Positions 7,985 to 19,202 are shown, counted from the stretch's first letter. The stretch: DNA of 64,000 bases from Firmicutes bacterium UBA2598 (GCA_002339345.1 DDKM01000103.1:23200-87199); one strand, 5' to 3'. Numbers and translations: made by a program. The notes: generated by a model not told the origin, from the letters alone.

Positions 7985-9937
7985 TTAGGACTCATCACCA
8001 TACTTTTCTTTCAGGGTATTGACTACTGTGGGATCGGCCAGAGTGGTGGTATCACCCAGCGCCCGCCCCTCGGCAATATCCCGCAGTAAACGCCGCATAA
8101 TCTTACCACTGCGGGTTTTGGGCAGTTCGGCAGTGAAGAAAATGTCATCCGGCCTGGCCAGGGCACCGATCTTTTTGGCCACATGCTCCTTCAGTTCCTT
8201 GTTCAAATCCGGTGTGCCTTCAATACCTTCCTTCAGGGTTACGAAGGCGGAAACCGCCTGGCCCTTGATCTCATGGGTCTTCCCGATTACCGCGGCTTCG
8301 GCCACAGCAGGATGGTCCACCAGGGCGCTTTCCACCTCCATGGTGCCGATACGGTGACCGGAGACGTTGATGACGTCGTCCACCCGGCCCAATACCCAGA
8401 AGTACCCGTCGGTGTCCCACTTGGCACCATCACCGGTGAAATAGACATTTTCCCACCGGCTCCAGTATTGCTGGACATAACGGTCCGGATCGCCGTAAAC
8501 GGTGCGGAGCATGGCCGGCCAAGGGGATTTCAGTACCAGGTAACCACCACTGCCAAGGGGTACCGGGTTACATTTCTCATCCACCACCTGGGCATCCACA
8601 CCCGGGAAGGGAATGGTGGCGGAACCGGGCTTGGTTAAGGTGATTCCGGGTAGCGGGGTAATCAAAATCATGCCCGTTTCCGTCTGCCACCAGGTATCTA
8701 CAATGGGACACCGCTCACCGCCAATGTATTTGTGGTACCACATCCACGCCTCGGGATTGATGGGTTCACCCACCGTGCCCAGCAAACGCAGGGAGGACAT
8801 ATTCCGCCGCAGTGGCCATTCAGGACCCCACTTCATGAAGGAACGGATGGCAGTAGGTGCAGTGTAAAGAATAGTAACCTGATATTTCTCCACTATCGCC
8901 CAGAAACGGTCCCGGGCGGGCCAATCCGGTGTGCCTTCGTACATCACGGTGGTGGCGCCGTTTGCCAGGGGGCCATAAACGATATAGCTATGGCCGGTTA
9001 CCCAGCCGATGTCCGCCGTACACCAGTAAATGTCGTCCTCCTTGATGTCAAAAACCATCCGGTGGGTGGTGGAGACTCCAGTCAGGTAACCGCCGGTAGT
9101 ATGAACCACTCCCTTGGGCTTACCGGTGGTGCCGCTGGTGTACAGGATGTATAACATGTCCTCGGCATCCATGGGCTCGGCCGGGCAGTGCATGGGGGCT
9201 TGCGCCATCAGTTCATGCCACCAGAAGTCGCGGCCTTCCTGCATGGGGCAAATGGAGGGATCCTTTACCCGGTTCACCACCACCACCTTTTCCACACAAT
9301 CGGCACCAACCAGGGCGGCATCGGTGTTTTTCTTGAGGGGAACCACTCCACCTCGCCGGAACCCGCCGTCCGCAGTGATGACCAGTTTGGCCTGGGCGTC
9401 ATTGATGCGATCACGCAATGCCTCGGCGCTGAAACCGCCGAATACCACGCTGTGGGGAGCGCCGATACGGGCACAGGCCAGCATGGCAATGGGCAGTTCC
9501 GGGATCATGGGCATATACATGGTCACCCGGTCACCCTTTTGTACCCCTAGCTCTTTCAACACATTGGCGAATTTCGTTACCTCATAATAGAGCTGCTGGT
9601 AGGTAAGGGTGCGGGAATCGCCCGGTTCACCCTCCCAAATGATGGCAGCTTTGTTTTTCCGGTTGGTTTGCAAGTGGCGGTCCACACAATTATATGATAC
9701 ATTCAACTTACCGCCCACAAACCATTTGGCGAAGGGCGGATCCCACTGTAGTACTTGGTCCCACGGCTTGAACCAGTGCAGGTTTTCCGCCTGGGCTGCC
9801 CAGAAGGCTTGGGGATCTTTTCTGGCCTCTTCATAAATAACCGCATCCTTTACATTGGCCTGTGCCACAAAAGACTCCGGCGGCGAAAAGCGACGATCCT
9901 CCTGTAACAACGCTTGAATGGCGGTTTCACTATTCAA
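7985..9937 (-). CDS. acs: Acetyl-CoA synthetase (AMP-forming)
   Basis: Activates acetate with ATP and CoA by way of acetyl-AMP. The 650-residue length is standard. The adenylate-forming signature [11 protein letters not shown] lies near residue 260. The C-terminal catalytic lysine motif [11 protein letters not shown], the site usually acetylated for control, lies near residue 610. The start is TTG at 9935-9937 behind GGAGG with 7-base spacing. It forms a single-gene unit with its own terminator and allows growth on, or scavenging of, acetate in an organism that also makes acetate from lysine. Confidence 0.95.
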   Translation of the reverse strand: MNSETAIQALLQEDRRFSPPESFVAQANVKDAVIYEEARKDPQAFWAAQAENLHWFKPWDQVLQWDPPFAKWFVGGKLNVSYNCVDRHLQTNRKNKAAIIWEGEPGDSRTLTYQQLYYEVTKFANVLKELGVQKGDRVTMYMPMIPELPIAMLACARIGAPHSVVFGGFSAEALRDRINDAQAKLVITADGGFRRGGVVPLKKNTDAALVGADCVEKVVVVNRVKDPSICPMQEGRDFWWHELMAQAPMHCPAEPMDAEDMLYILYTSGTTGKPKGVVHTTGGYLTGVSTTHRMVFDIKEDDIYWCTADIGWVTGHSYIVYGPLANGATTVMYEGTPDWPARDRFWAIVEKYQVTILYTAPTAIRSFMKWGPEWPLRRNMSSLRLLGTVGEPINPEAWMWYHKYIGGERCPIVDTWWQTETGMILITPLPGITLTKPGSATIPFPGVDAQVVDEKCNPVPLGSGGYLVLKSPWPAMLRTVYGDPDRYVQQYWSRWENVYFTGDGAKWDTDGYFWVLGRVDDVINVSGHRIGTMEVESALVDHPAVAEAAVIGKTHEIKGQAVSAFVTLKEGIEGTPDLNKELKEHVAKKIGALARPDDIFFTAELPKTRSGKIMRRLLRDIAEGRALGDTTTLADPTVVNTLKEKYGDES

Positions 9938-10081
9938 GGCTTAACCTCCTCTACTTTTGGTGTGCGCAAAAGGCCTGCCTACCAAAAAAGACCTGCCTGG
10001 TGGGCGAATCCCTCCCCTCCCTAGAAGGTGAGTAGTACGCATGAGTTTTGGGAATATTTTGACATTAATTGTTATAAGAAA

Positions 10082-10087
10082 ATTATA
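10082..10087 (-). promoter_or_regulatory. Possible -10 element upstream of acs
   Basis: TATAAT preceded by CAGG on the minus strand, about 145 bases upstream of the acs start, with only a poor -35 (TTTTTC) 17 bases before it. I see no gene in the rest of 9938-10170; short frames here lack ribosome sites and homology. Confidence 0.35.
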
Positions 10088-10170
10088 CCTGAACCCAGGC
10101 CTTAGAAAAACCATTTTCCGGGCGAAGGGGGTTAATGAACGGCCAACGGCAGAATTTGGGCCATGAATGG

Positions 10171-10199
10171 CAGGGGGCTGTCCGTACAACAGCCCCCTG
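10171..10199. terminator. Stem-loop after ppdK
   Basis: CAGGGGGCTGT and ACAGCCCCCTG pair perfectly across a 7-base loop, 55 bases past the ppdK stop. There is no clear T run on the minus strand. Confidence 0.55.
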
Positions 10200-10254
10200 G
10201 GTGGATACCTATTTCCTTGGCCTTTTCAGCCTTGGATCTCATGGACCGGATCAC

Positions 10255-12900
10255 TCACTGGTCCCGGACGGCTGCCTGGGCGGCGGCCAGTCGCGCGATG
10301 GGCACCCGGTATGGTGAACAACTGACAAAATCCAGTCCGATGCGGTGGCAGAATTCGATGGATGCCGGATCACCGCCATGCTCGCCACAGATGCCGATGA
10401 GCAGTTGCGGTTGTACCGACCGGCCGCGCATTACCGCCATTTGCATCAGCTGCCCCACACCTTCCCGATCCAGTACCATAAAGGGATTTTCCGGCAGGAT
10501 CTTTTGATCCAGGTAGGCCTGAATGAATTTACCCTCCGCATCATCCCGGGAAAATCCAAGGGTGGTCTGGGTGAGGTCATTGGTGCCAAAGGAGAAGAAT
10601 TCCGCCTCCCCGGCGATCTCGCCGGCAGTAATACAAGCCCTGGGTGTCTCAATCATGGTTCCCACCGTGTAGTGAAACTTAACCCCGGTGGCTTCCATGA
10701 CCTCCTCCGCCACGCGTATCGTCTGCTCCTTTAGCAAGGCCAATTCCCGTACATGGATGACCAGCGGGATTTCCACTTCCGGCAGTACCTCATAGCCCTC
10801 CTTGACCAATTGGCTGACTGCCTGAAAAATAGCCCTGGCCTGCATGGCATAGATTTCCGGGTAGGTGATGGCCAGACGGCACCCCCGGTGTCCCAACATG
10901 GGGTTGAACTCCGATAGCGCCCGTACCTTGCGCAGCAATTCCTCCTTGTTGGACAACTCTTCTGGGTCACCGCCGGTGAGTTTCAGGGTGGTGATTTCCA
11001 CCAACAAGTCCTCCGTACTGGGTAAAAACTCATGGAGGGGCGGATCCAGCAGCCGGATACACACCGGATAACCGGCCATGACCTTCAAAATACCATAGAA
11101 ATCTTGTTGCTGCATGGGCAGCAATTTGGCCAAGGCGGCCTCCCTCTCCTGTACATTGGCCGCCAGGATCATTTCCTGCACAATGGGCAGGCGATCCTGG
11201 GCCATGAACATGTGTTCAGTACGGCAAAGCCCAATACCTGCGGCACCAAACTCCCTAGCCTTGGCAGCGTCCTCGGGGGTATCGGCATTGGCCCGCACGC
11301 CCAGGCGACGGGTTTCGTCCGCCCAGGAAAGAAGCACCTTGAATTCATCGCTCAGCTGCGGCTCAATCATGGGCACTTCACCCAGTAGCACCCGGCCGGT
11401 TGCTCCATCGATGGAGATGACATCTCCAGCCCGTACGGTGATCCCATCAGCGGTAAAAGCCCCTTCATGATAGTCAATTTTAACTGCTTCACATCCACAT
11501 ACACAGGGTTTCCCCATGCCGCGGGCCACCACCGCCGCATGGCTGGTCATGCCGCCCCGGCTGGTGAGGATGCCCTGGGCTGCCACCATACCGTGGATGT
11601 CATCGGGGGTGGTTTCCGTGCGGACCAACATTACCTTTTGGCCTTCCCCAGCCAGTTTTTCCGCCATGTCGGCATCAAAAACCACTATGCCGCTGGCCGC
11701 CCCCGGCGATGCGGGCAGGCCCTGGGCAATCACCTGAAGGTTGGCTTTGGGGTCGATGCGGCGGTGCAACAACTGATCCAGTTGGGACGGGTTCACCCGT
11801 AAAAGGGCCTCCTCCTTGGTGATCAGGCCCTCCCGCACCATTTCCACCGCAATGCGGATGGCAGCAGCTGCGGTGCGCTTACCGGTACGGGTTTGCAGGA
11901 TATAGAGTTTACCCCGCTCAATGGTGAATTCGATGTCCTGCATTTCCCGGTAGTGCTTTTCCAGCAGACCGCAAATCTCGGTAAACTGCCGGTACACCTC
12001 GGGCATCTGTTCCGCCAGGTTGCTGATGGGCTGTGGGGTGCGAATACCCGCCACCACGTCTTCACCTTGGGCATTGATCAGGTATTCGCCATAAAGAAGG
12101 TTTTCACCGGTGGAGGGATTGCGGGTAAAGGCTACCCCGGTACCACAGTCATCACCCATGTTACCAAAGACCATGGACTGGATGTTTACCGCTGTGCCCA
12201 AGTCATCGGAAATTTTGTTCAACCGGCGGTAAATCACCGCCCGCTGGTTGCCCCAGGAATTGAATACCGCCCTGACGGCCAGCATCAGCTGGGTACGGGG
12301 ATCTTCCGGAAAGGGCTGACCGGTATGGCGGACCACCAAGTTTTTATAATGGCTCACAACCTGCCGCAGGTCACCCGCGCTGAGCTGGTTATCAAAGTTC
12401 ACCCCAGCCGCCATCCGCTGGCGCTCAAGCACCCCTTCAAATTCCAGGTGCTCCACTCCCAGCACCACATCACCGAACATCTGGATAAACCGGCGGTAAC
12501 AGTCCAAGGCAAACCGCTCATCCCGGGTGGCGGCAATCAGGCCTTCCACCGTTGCATCATTTAAGCCCAGGTTTAAAATGGTATCCATCATCCCGGGCAT
12601 GGAAACAGGCGCCCCGGAACGGACGGACACCAGCAACGGGTTTAGGGGATCGCCGAAGCCCTTGCCGGTCTTTTCCTCAATTTCCCGCATGGCTTGGTGG
12701 ATCTGTTCCTCCAACCCGGCCGGAAACAGTTTGCCGGCCTCATTGTAAAGGTTGCACGCCTCGGTGGTGATGGTGAAACCGGGAGGTACCGGCAGGCCGG
12801 CATTGGTCATTTCCGCCAGGTTAGCCCCCTTGCCCCCCAACAGGGCCTTCATGTCCGCCTTTCCTTCGGAAAAATGATATACGTATTTCCTATCGCCCAT
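10255..12900 (-). CDS. ppdK: Pyruvate, phosphate dikinase
   Basis: Interconverts pyruvate, ATP and phosphate with PEP, AMP and pyrophosphate. The N-terminal nucleotide-binding domain opens with [27 protein letters not shown]. The swivelling phosphohistidine domain carries [25 protein letters not shown]. The C-terminal TIM barrel holds the catalytic cysteine segment ([13 protein letters not shown]). I start at the ATG at 12898-12900 after AGAAGGGGGAG. This gives 881 residues, the usual length; the open frame further upstream belongs to the overlapping ppsR region. It overlaps ppsR by 11 bases, so the enzyme and its regulator are co-translated. Confidence 0.95.
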   Translation of the reverse strand: MGDRKYVYHFSEGKADMKALLGGKGANLAEMTNAGLPVPPGFTITTEACNLYNEAGKLFPAGLEEQIHQAMREIEEKTGKGFGDPLNPLLVSVRSGAPVSMPGMMDTILNLGLNDATVEGLIAATRDERFALDCYRRFIQMFGDVVLGVEHLEFEGVLERQRMAAGVNFDNQLSAGDLRQVVSHYKNLVVRHTGQPFPEDPRTQLMLAVRAVFNSWGNQRAVIYRRLNKISDDLGTAVNIQSMVFGNMGDDCGTGVAFTRNPSTGENLLYGEYLINAQGEDVVAGIRTPQPISNLAEQMPEVYRQFTEICGLLEKHYREMQDIEFTIERGKLYILQTRTGKRTAAAAIRIAVEMVREGLITKEEALLRVNPSQLDQLLHRRIDPKANLQVIAQGLPASPGAASGIVVFDADMAEKLAGEGQKVMLVRTETTPDDIHGMVAAQGILTSRGGMTSHAAVVARGMGKPCVCGCEAVKIDYHEGAFTADGITVRAGDVISIDGATGRVLLGEVPMIEPQLSDEFKVLLSWADETRRLGVRANADTPEDAAKAREFGAAGIGLCRTEHMFMAQDRLPIVQEMILAANVQEREAALAKLLPMQQQDFYGILKVMAGYPVCIRLLDPPLHEFLPSTEDLLVEITTLKLTGGDPEELSNKEELLRKVRALSEFNPMLGHRGCRLAITYPEIYAMQARAIFQAVSQLVKEGYEVLPEVEIPLVIHVRELALLKEQTIRVAEEVMEATGVKFHYTVGTMIETPRACITAGEIAGEAEFFSFGTNDLTQTTLGFSRDDAEGKFIQAYLDQKILPENPFMVLDREGVGQLMQMAVMRGRSVQPQLLIGICGEHGGDPASIEFCHRIGLDFVSCSPYRVPIARLAAAQAAVRDQ

Positions 12901-13702
12901 ATCGCTCCCCCTTCTGGTAAATCTCCAGCACCTTGCTGGCTGTCTCCTCAACCGCCCGGTTGGTGACATCAATGATCGGGCAGCCGATGCGCTGCATGAT
13001 ACCATGGGCATAGTCCAGTTCCAGCAAGATTCGCTGTTTGCTGGCATAATCCGCACTAGCGCTCAAGCCCAGGGTCTTCAACCGTTCTTGCCTGATACTG
13101 TTTAGCTGGCCGGCATCAATGGTGAGACCGACCACCTTGCGGACCGGTAATTTGAATAGCTCATCCGGGGGGGCCACCTCCGGCACCAGGGGCACATTGG
13201 CTACCTTAATGCGCTTGTGGGCCAGATACATGGAAACTGGCGTCTTGGACGTGCGGGAAACCCCAATCAACACTATGTCGGCATTCAAAAGCCCGCGGGG
13301 GTCCTTGCCGTCATCATATTTGACGGCAAACTCCACCGCCTCCACCTTGCGGAAATACTGCTCATCCAATTTCCGCAGCAATCCCACCTCCAGGCGGGGG
13401 TTGACACGGCTAACATGGGCAATGGCCTCCACCATTGGCCCCAGGATGTCCACCGCCGGTACCTGACACTGCTGTGAGAGTTCCTGCATCCTTGCTTTGA
13501 ACTCCGGCAGGATCAGGGTGTAAGCAATTACCGCATTACTTCCGCTGGCTTCTTCCACAACTTCCTCAAGGTGCCTGATATCACTTACATATGGTACCCG
13601 CCGGATCTCAACCTGGCCGGAGTCAAACTGGCTGGCGGCGGCCCTGGCGACAAATTCCGCAGTTTCGCCAAGGGAATCCGATACCACATACACCACCGGC
13701 AT
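12890..13702 (-). CDS. ppsR: PPDK regulatory protein (bifunctional Ser/Thr kinase and phosphorylase)
   Basis: A 270-residue DUF299 protein that inactivates PPDK by ADP-dependent threonine phosphorylation and restores it by phosphate-dependent dephosphorylation. The kinase P-loop is [15 protein letters not shown] near residue 150. The N-terminal [19 protein letters not shown] is typical. It overlaps the start of ppdK, its substrate. The ATG at 13700-13702 lies about 20 bases from the nearest GGAGG, so the true start may be slightly upstream at a rare codon. B. subtilis has the same pairing of a ccpN homolog with this family (yqfL). Confidence 0.92.
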   Translation of the reverse strand: MPVVYVVSDSLGETAEFVARAAASQFDSGQVEIRRVPYVSDIRHLEEVVEEASGSNAVIAYTLILPEFKARMQELSQQCQVPAVDILGPMVEAIAHVSRVNPRLEVGLLRKLDEQYFRKVEAVEFAVKYDDGKDPRGLLNADIVLIGVSRTSKTPVSMYLAHKRIKVANVPLVPEVAPPDELFKLPVRKVVGLTIDAGQLNSIRQERLKTLGLSASADYASKQRILLELDYAHGIMQRIGCPIIDVTNRAVEETASKVLEIYQKGERYGR

Positions 13703-13743
13703 CCCATTGCTAGTGATGGAAAACCCCTCCTCTTTGAATGGTG

Positions 13744-14397
13744 TTATCTGCCCTCTCCAAGTTCCATAAACAACCGGGTGATGGTGGTCTTGGTAATCCG
13801 CCCAATCACCTGCAGGGACTCCCTCCCCTTTCCGCCGGGGTCTGGCAGGGGCCGCACAACCGGTAAGGAGTTTACTTCCTGCTCAATCATCCTCCTGGCA
13901 GCGGCATAAACCGTTTCCTCCGGCAGAACGGTGACCACATTAGGCATCCGGGTCATCAGCACCGCCACCGGCACCTGCCTTAGTTCCGTTTGCCCCAGGC
14001 TGGCCTTGAGCATGTCCTTGCGGGAGATCACCCCCTCCAGGATACTGCCATCGCTGACCACTGCCAGGGTGCCCACGTTTTCAGTAAACATGGTGACGAT
14101 GGCATCGTACGCTGAAGTGGTTTCCCTGACCACAACCGGAATGGACTTGCAGTCCTGTACCAGCAAACGCCGGATTTCCTCCGCCGCTACGGTACGCGGT
14201 GAGCGGCCGCTGTAAAAATAGCCCACCCGGGGCCTGGCCTCCAGGATACCGGACATGGTTAAAATGGTCAGGTCAGGCCGCAGGGTGGCCCTGCTCACAG
14301 CCAGTTCACTGGCGATCTGCTCACCGGTTACCGGTCCGCGCCCCTTTACAATGTCCACGATCCTCTCCTGTCTGGGCGAAAGCTGAATATGGTTCAC
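13744..14397 (-). CDS. ccpN: CcpN-type transcriptional repressor (HTH plus two CBS domains)
   Basis: A 217-residue protein with an N-terminal winged helix (about 1-60; [26 protein letters not shown]) and two CBS domains (about 75-135 and 145-210) that sense adenine nucleotides. In B. subtilis, CcpN represses gluconeogenic genes and is followed by yqfL, as here. In this operon it heads ppsR and ppdK, so PEP synthesis and its control protein may be regulated together. An exact match to the CcpN site consensus lies 19 bases upstream of the start, suggesting self-regulation. Confidence 0.88.
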   Translation of the reverse strand: MNHIQLSPRQERIVDIVKGRGPVTGEQIASELAVSRATLRPDLTILTMSGILEARPRVGYFYSGRSPRTVAAEEIRRLLVQDCKSIPVVVRETTSAYDAIVTMFTENVGTLAVVSDGSILEGVISRKDMLKASLGQTELRQVPVAVLMTRMPNVVTVLPEETVYAAARRMIEQEVNSLPVVRPLPDPGGKGRESLQVIGRITKTTITRLFMELGEGR

Positions 14398-14415
14398 CGC
14401 CTTCCTGACCGGTAT

Positions 14416-14426
14416 TGTGTTATACT
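14416..14426 (+). promoter_or_regulatory. CcpN operator candidate
   Basis: TGTGTTATACT fits the published CcpN site pattern TRTGHYATAYW at every position. It lies within an AT-rich promoter-like stretch (TATAGT, TATAAT-like runs at 14416-14455) upstream of ccpN. Confidence 0.55.
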
Positions 14427-14512
14427 ATATGCTCAATTATATATACTATATCCCCACAAAGAATCCTGCCACTTGTGGACGGTGGTAATGCCGGATAAAT
14501 ATCCAACTGAGG

Positions 14513-14539
14513 AAAAAGCCCGGCCATACCGGGCTTTTT
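14513..14539. terminator. Bidirectional terminator between glyS and ccpN
   Basis: AAAAAGCCCGG-CCATA-CCGGGCTTTTT, 13 bases past the glyS stop. T5 flanks are present on both strands. Confidence 0.85.
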
Positions 14540-14551
14540 CCTGCATGGTAA

Positions 14552-16630
14552 CTAAGGTACGATACGTGATAAATCGGCAATACTGCCCATGTAATCGGCG
14601 ATGGACTTTAACAGCGCCAGGCGGTTTTGCCTGATGCGGTGATCATCCGTCATCACCATCACCCCACCGAAAAAGCCGTCGATGGCCTCCTTGATGGACG
14701 CCAGGGCCTCCAGTGCGCCATAGTAATCATCACTGGCCAGGTGCTTCCCGGCGCGGGCCTGGGCCAAAGTAAAGGCCTGGAACAGATCGTGTTCCACCCC
14801 ATCGGTGAAAACCGCCGGATCCACCAGACCGGGGGAAACCTGTTTGGCCAGGTTGTAGACCCGGTTAAAGGCCACCAGCAGGGCGTCAAAACCCTGGCTT
14901 TGCCTGAACCTGGCCAGCGCCTCCGCCCGCCTGAGGGCGTTGGTGGGGTTATCCGCCCCGGCAGCCAGGACGGCCTTTGCCACATCATAGCCAATTCCCC
15001 GGTCCTCCAGGATATTTTCCATCCGCTGTTGGAAAAAGGCACTGACCTCCCGGACCACCGTGTCCTCCGGCAGCTGCAGGGTGACCTGTTCGGCATAGCC
15101 CTGGTAAGCAGCCGTCACCAGCTCCCGCAGGGATAGGCTGAACCCGCCCTGCAGCAAGATATGGCAGATGCCTAGGGCTTGGCGCCGGAGGGCATAGGGA
15201 TCCTGTGACCCGGTGGGCTGAATGCCAATGGCAAAACACCCCACAATATTGTCCATCTTATCCGCCAGGGCCACCAAGGTACCTGCCGGGCTGGTGGGAA
15301 GGACATCCCCGGCAAACCGGGGCTGGTAGTGTTCCCGAATACCCTCACAAACACCCGGCTTTTCCCCGCTATGGGCGGCGTAATAAGCACCCATGATACC
15401 TTGTAATTCAGGAAACTCATAGACCATGTTGGTGACCAGGTCTGCTTTGGCCAGCCACCCACAGCGGCGGGCATCGGCGACGGCTTCCGCCGGATATCCC
15501 AGCAATTCCCCCAGGTAACCCGTCAGCCGCTGGATGCGCTGGGTCTTTTGGTAAAGGGTGCCCAGGCTTTCCTGAAACACAATGGCCTGCAGTTTTTCCA
15601 CCCGGTCCGCCAGGGGTGTTTTCAGGTCCTCCTGGTAGAAGAAGGCAGCATCGGCCAGACGGGCTCGCAGCACCTTTTCATTGCCCGCCCGCACCACATC
15701 AAGCCCGTCTCGGGTACCGTTACGGATGGTGATAAATATAGGCAGCAGCCGTCCCCCTTCATCCAGCACCGGGAAGTAACGCTGGTGCTCCTTCATGGGG
15801 GTGATGAGCACCTCCTGGGGCAGATGAAGGTAGGACTGGGCAAAACTGCCGCACAGGGCGGTGGGATACTCCAGCAGGTGTGTCAGTTCATCCAGCAGTT
15901 CCGGATCCTCCTCCACCCGTCCGCCCTCAGACTGTGCCAATTGATTAATCTGCTCCCAGATCATCGCCTTGCGGCGGTTCTGGTCGGCAATGACATAATT
16001 GGCTTCCAGGGCTGACAGGTATTCCGCCGGCTGCCGGATTTCCACCCCTTGACTGCCCAGGAAGCGGTGGCCGCGGGAAAGACGCCCGCTGTGGACACCG
16101 GCAATCTCCAAAGGTATGACCGTTTCCCCCAGCAGGGCCACCAGCCAGCGGATGGGACGGGCAAAGCGTTTGTCATAATAAGCCCATCGCATGGGTTTGG
16201 GGAAGGAAAGACTGTCCACCAGATCGGATAGCAGGCCGGGCAGCACCTCCGCCGCCGGGCCGCCCCTTTCCTGCCGGACGGCAAATACATAGGCACCCTG
16301 GGGCGTTTCCCTGACTACCAGTGTCTCCACATCAACCCCCTGGGAGCGGGCAAAGCCCTCCGCCGCCTTGGTTGGTTTGCCACCAGCATCAAAGGCCACC
16401 TTTACCGCCGGGCCCTTCACCTCCTGGCTGAGGTCCGCCTGCAACTCCGCCAGCCCTGTCACCAAAAGGGCCAGCCGCCGCGGGGTGCCGTAGGTCTTTA
16501 ATCCATCGTAGGATAGCCTGTGCTGGGCCAGTGCCACTGACGCGTTTTGTTCAAGCTGCTGCAACACCGGTGTCATAAATCGGGCGGGTATTTCCTCGGT
16601 GCCTATTTCCAATAACAGGTCCTTAGCCAT
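14552..16630 (-). CDS. glyS: Glycyl-tRNA synthetase beta subunit
   Basis: The 692-residue beta subunit of the bacterial alpha2beta2 glycyl-tRNA synthetase. It supplies tRNA binding, with a B3/4-like core and a C-terminal anticodon-binding domain. It opens with KDLLLEIGTEEIPARFM, the family signature, and has an internal HD-like region. The ATG at 16628-16630 directly follows the glyQ stop, with GGAGG eight bases before it, so the subunits are made from one mRNA. The T-box upstream of glyQ controls both. Confidence 0.95.
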   Translation of the reverse strand: MAKDLLLEIGTEEIPARFMTPVLQQLEQNASVALAQHRLSYDGLKTYGTPRRLALLVTGLAELQADLSQEVKGPAVKVAFDAGGKPTKAAEGFARSQGVDVETLVVRETPQGAYVFAVRQERGGPAAEVLPGLLSDLVDSLSFPKPMRWAYYDKRFARPIRWLVALLGETVIPLEIAGVHSGRLSRGHRFLGSQGVEIRQPAEYLSALEANYVIADQNRRKAMIWEQINQLAQSEGGRVEEDPELLDELTHLLEYPTALCGSFAQSYLHLPQEVLITPMKEHQRYFPVLDEGGRLLPIFITIRNGTRDGLDVVRAGNEKVLRARLADAAFFYQEDLKTPLADRVEKLQAIVFQESLGTLYQKTQRIQRLTGYLGELLGYPAEAVADARRCGWLAKADLVTNMVYEFPELQGIMGAYYAAHSGEKPGVCEGIREHYQPRFAGDVLPTSPAGTLVALADKMDNIVGCFAIGIQPTGSQDPYALRRQALGICHILLQGGFSLSLRELVTAAYQGYAEQVTLQLPEDTVVREVSAFFQQRMENILEDRGIGYDVAKAVLAAGADNPTNALRRAEALARFRQSQGFDALLVAFNRVYNLAKQVSPGLVDPAVFTDGVEHDLFQAFTLAQARAGKHLASDDYYGALEALASIKEAIDGFFGGVMVMTDDHRIRQNRLALLKSIADYMGSIADLSRIVP

Positions 16631-17572
16631 TTACCTGTCCTCCTCTTCCAGCACGGTGCCCTTAGCTTCCAGTTGATCCAATCCCAGCCTGGTGCGCAGG
16701 GCGGGATCCTTGATGAGAGGGTAGCCCAACCGCTCCCGCTGGCTGATGTAACCCTGGGCACACAGTCTCGCCAGCTGGCGTACCCGGGTAATGAACCCCG
16801 TTCTTTCCGTCACACTGATGGCACCCCGGGCATCCAGCAGGTTAAAGGTGTGGGAACACTTGAGGCAATAGTCATAGGCCGGCTGGACCAGGCCCAATTC
16901 AATCACCCGTTTGCATTCCCTTTCGTACATTTCAAAAAGATTAAACAACATGGTGGTGTCCGCCACCTCGAAGTTGTAGGTGGAGTAATCCACCTCCCCC
17001 TGGTGATGGACATCACCGTAGGTGATGCCGTCAACCCAAACAATATCGAACACACTGTCCTTCTGCTGGATGAACATGGCCAACCGTTCAATGCCATATG
17101 TTATTTCCGCACAGACGGGGTGACAGTCCAGCCCACCGCACTGCTGGAAGTAGGTAAACTGGGTCACCTCCATGCCGTCCAGCCATACCTCCCAGCCCAG
17201 ACCCCAAGCCCCCAAAGTGGGCGATTCCCAGTTATCCTCCACAAACCGGATGTCGTGCTGCAGGGGATCAATGCCGATGTGCCGCAGGCTGTCCAGGTAC
17301 ATTTCCTGCACATTGTCCGGCGATGGTTTCAGGATGACCTGGTACTGGTAATAATGCTGCAGGCGGTTAGGGTTCTCGCCGTACCGCCCGTCGGTAGGAC
17401 GGCGGGAGGGCTCTACATAGGCCACATTCCACGGCTCCGGGCCAAGGGCCCGCAGGAAGGTGGCCGGGTGCATGGTACCAGCCCCTTTTTCCATGTCATA
17501 GGGCTGCTGGATGATGCAGCCCCGTTCTCCCCAAAACTGGTTCAGGGCTAGAATCAACTCCTGAAAATTCAT
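16631..17572 (-). CDS. glyQ: Glycyl-tRNA synthetase alpha subunit
   Basis: The 313-residue catalytic alpha subunit. It opens with [19 protein letters not shown] and contains [31 protein letters not shown] motif sequence in the first 50 residues. The ATG at 17570-17572 follows AAAGGAGG. It is the first gene of glyQS, behind a T-box leader. Confidence 0.96.
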   Translation of the reverse strand: MNFQELILALNQFWGERGCIIQQPYDMEKGAGTMHPATFLRALGPEPWNVAYVEPSRRPTDGRYGENPNRLQHYYQYQVILKPSPDNVQEMYLDSLRHIGIDPLQHDIRFVEDNWESPTLGAWGLGWEVWLDGMEVTQFTYFQQCGGLDCHPVCAEITYGIERLAMFIQQKDSVFDIVWVDGITYGDVHHQGEVDYSTYNFEVADTTMLFNLFEMYERECKRVIELGLVQPAYDYCLKCSHTFNLLDARGAISVTERTGFITRVRQLARLCAQGYISQRERLGYPLIKDPALRTRLGLDQLEAKGTVLEEEDR

Positions 17573-17587
17573 TGGTAAACCTCCTTT

Positions 17588-17831
17588 GTGCTAAAAATAA
17601 AACCTCCCACTCCTGGCACAGCGCCAGGGACGAGAGGTTTTCCCGCGGTTCCACCCTGTTTAGCCGGTTTCACCCGGCCCCCTTGTTCAAAGCAGGTTTT
17701 ACTCACCGGTTACCCGGTTTTCCTCCTGCGGCTCCGGGACGCCGGGCAATGGTGGTAGTTGACCGGATTTCACCCGCCCCGGCTCTCTATACAACCCCTT
17801 CCATGCCCCTTCCCTTCACGGCCCGTATTTT
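17588..17831 (-). ncRNA. T-box leader of glyQS
   Basis: The conserved T-box AGGGTGGAACCGCGGG is read on the minus strand at 17642-17657. It is followed by a long imperfect terminator stem (17599-17641, arms AACCTCTCGTCCC and GGGAGTGGGAGGTT) and a T-rich run TTTTATTTTT. Uncharged tRNA-Gly would stabilise the antiterminator and allow glyQS transcription. I could not assign the specifier codon with confidence. Confidence 0.9.
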
Positions 17832-17837
17832 TTCTCC

Positions 17838-17866
17838 AATGTAGCAAACGGCGCAAAATTTGTCAA
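17838..17866 (-). promoter_or_regulatory. Sigma-A promoter of the glyQS leader
   Basis: TTGACA (17861-17866), a 17-base spacer and TACATT (17838-17843) on the minus strand. The -35 hexamer overlaps the stop codon of the DUF4342 gene. Confidence 0.8.
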
Positions 17867-18285
17867 TGCCCCTGCTGGAGGGGATGATTTTCCACCTCTC
17901 CGCTGGCCTTTTCCAGTTCCAAAGAGTACCTGTTCAGCATGGCCGCCACTGTACCCACCCCGGTCAGGATCGCCAGCTCGGTGCTGGCCAGTACTCCCAA
18001 CAATCCCAATGCCCCTACGGTGGCCGGGAATTCATAAACAGTTTCCCCGTCCCGCTTCAGGCGCACCTTAGTCACATTGCCTTTTTGGAAAAGCCCTTTT
18101 AACTGGGTCATAATCTGGTGGCCCTTGGTCTGCAATGTCTCCTCCCAGGGACGCCCCTGGTTTTCCAGCCTGACCAGGGCCTCCACCACATCACCGCCCG
18201 TTGCCTCCAGGGCCTCCTTGGCCTCCCGGATGGATACATCCAACCTCTCCCGGATCAGGTCGATTTTCTCCAGGGTAATGCTCAC
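17863..18285 (-). CDS. DUF4342 protein with N-terminal UBA-like region
   Basis: A 140-residue protein. Residues 1-45 resemble the UBA-like fold of EF-Ts (LIRERLDVSIREAKEALEATGGDVVEAL). The middle, with positively charged residues (KGNVTKVRLKRDGETVYEFPATVG), and the following hydrophobic stretch (about 95-115) match DUF4342. The function is unknown. It may bind nascent or membrane-associated partners; that is a guess. GTG start at 18283-18285 behind GGAGG. Intergenic 18286-18437 holds no other feature I can support. Confidence 0.75.
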   Translation of the reverse strand: MSITLEKIDLIRERLDVSIREAKEALEATGGDVVEALVRLENQGRPWEETLQTKGHQIMTQLKGLFQKGNVTKVRLKRDGETVYEFPATVGALGLLGVLASTELAILTGVGTVAAMLNRYSLELEKASGEVENHPLQQGH

Positions 18286-18437
18286 TTTTGCCCCACCTCC
18301 CTGTATGTGTGCTGGGTGTGAATAACAATCTTTGGATACAGTGTTCCCCTATTATCCATTCCTTATGTAATAAGCCGGTAATTGAAGGACTTGATGCATG
18401 GAAAGAGGGGCCTGCTCCCGGAGGCACCGGTAATTGT

Positions 18438-19202
18438 TCACCGGTCCCGGGGCAGGCTCCCGATTTCGTTGAGGAAGTCACGGCTTCGCAACCTTTTTTC
18501 TAACCTGTAGGTGATGAAGTTTTGCATCAGCGTCCCCAGCTCCACCAGGGTTTCCGGTGGCAGATGCAGTCGTGGTAGGGCCTTGGGGTCCGCCTGTAAC
18601 AAAAAACCCATCACCTGTACGGTGGCCGTGCCGCTCATCCTCGCCCCGGGGTCCGCACCAGCACAGCCGGGGCACAACACCCCACCGGCAGCCGCGCTAA
18701 AGGGCACCTTCCCCCCTACCCGGGCCAATTCACCGCCGCACACGGCACAGGCGTGTAAAATCGGGCGGTAGCCAAGGATATGCATCAACTGCAGGTCGAA
18801 GTAGCGGCAGGCCATGGCACCCCCGACCACTGGCAGCAGGTGCATGATGGCCCCCAACAGCCGGAAAACCCTACGGTTGGGTTCCCGCTCCGGTACCATC
18901 CCTTCCACCAATTCCGCCAGGTAAGTGGCATGGGCCAGGTGGTCCAGATCCTGGTGCACGGCATGAAACGCCTCCAACAGTTGTCCTTGGGTGACGGTAT
19001 CCATAGTCCGGCCCTTATATAGCTGCAAATCGGACAGGGTTAGGGGCTGGACCGCCCCCCGCAGACGACTGGTGGGCCGCCGTACCCCTTTGACGATAGC
19101 AGTGAATTTACCCTGATCCCGGCCATAAAGGGTCAGGATTTTATCCGCTTCACCGTAATCCCGGGAACGTAAAATAAAGGCCTCCGCCCGGTAATAACCC
19201 AA
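18438..19202 (-). CDS. recO: DNA repair protein RecO
   Basis: A 254-residue RecO. It has an N-terminal OB fold (YRAEAFILRSRDYGEADKILTLY) and a helical domain with a CxxC...CxxC zinc site (CAVCG near 150 and CPGC near 175). It loads RecA onto SSB-coated DNA in the RecFOR pathway. The start is TTG at 19200-19202 behind a G-rich site. It follows era in the widely conserved cdd-era-recO order. Confidence 0.93.
   Translation of the reverse strand: MGYYRAEAFILRSRDYGEADKILTLYGRDQGKFTAIVKGVRRPTSRLRGAVQPLTLSDLQLYKGRTMDTVTQGQLLEAFHAVHQDLDHLAHATYLAELVEGMVPEREPNRRVFRLLGAIMHLLPVVGGAMACRYFDLQLMHILGYRPILHACAVCGGELARVGGKVPFSAAAGGVLCPGCAGADPGARMSGTATVQVMGFLLQADPKALPRLHLPPETLVELGTLMQNFITYRLEKRLRSRDFLNEIGSLPRDR

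Noticed and set aside
7714..8001. Minus-strand frame of 95 codons between acs and the sigma-54 activator
   Set aside because: It runs through the acs terminator and the group II intron remnant. Similar spurious proteins are made from intron RNA in many genomes.
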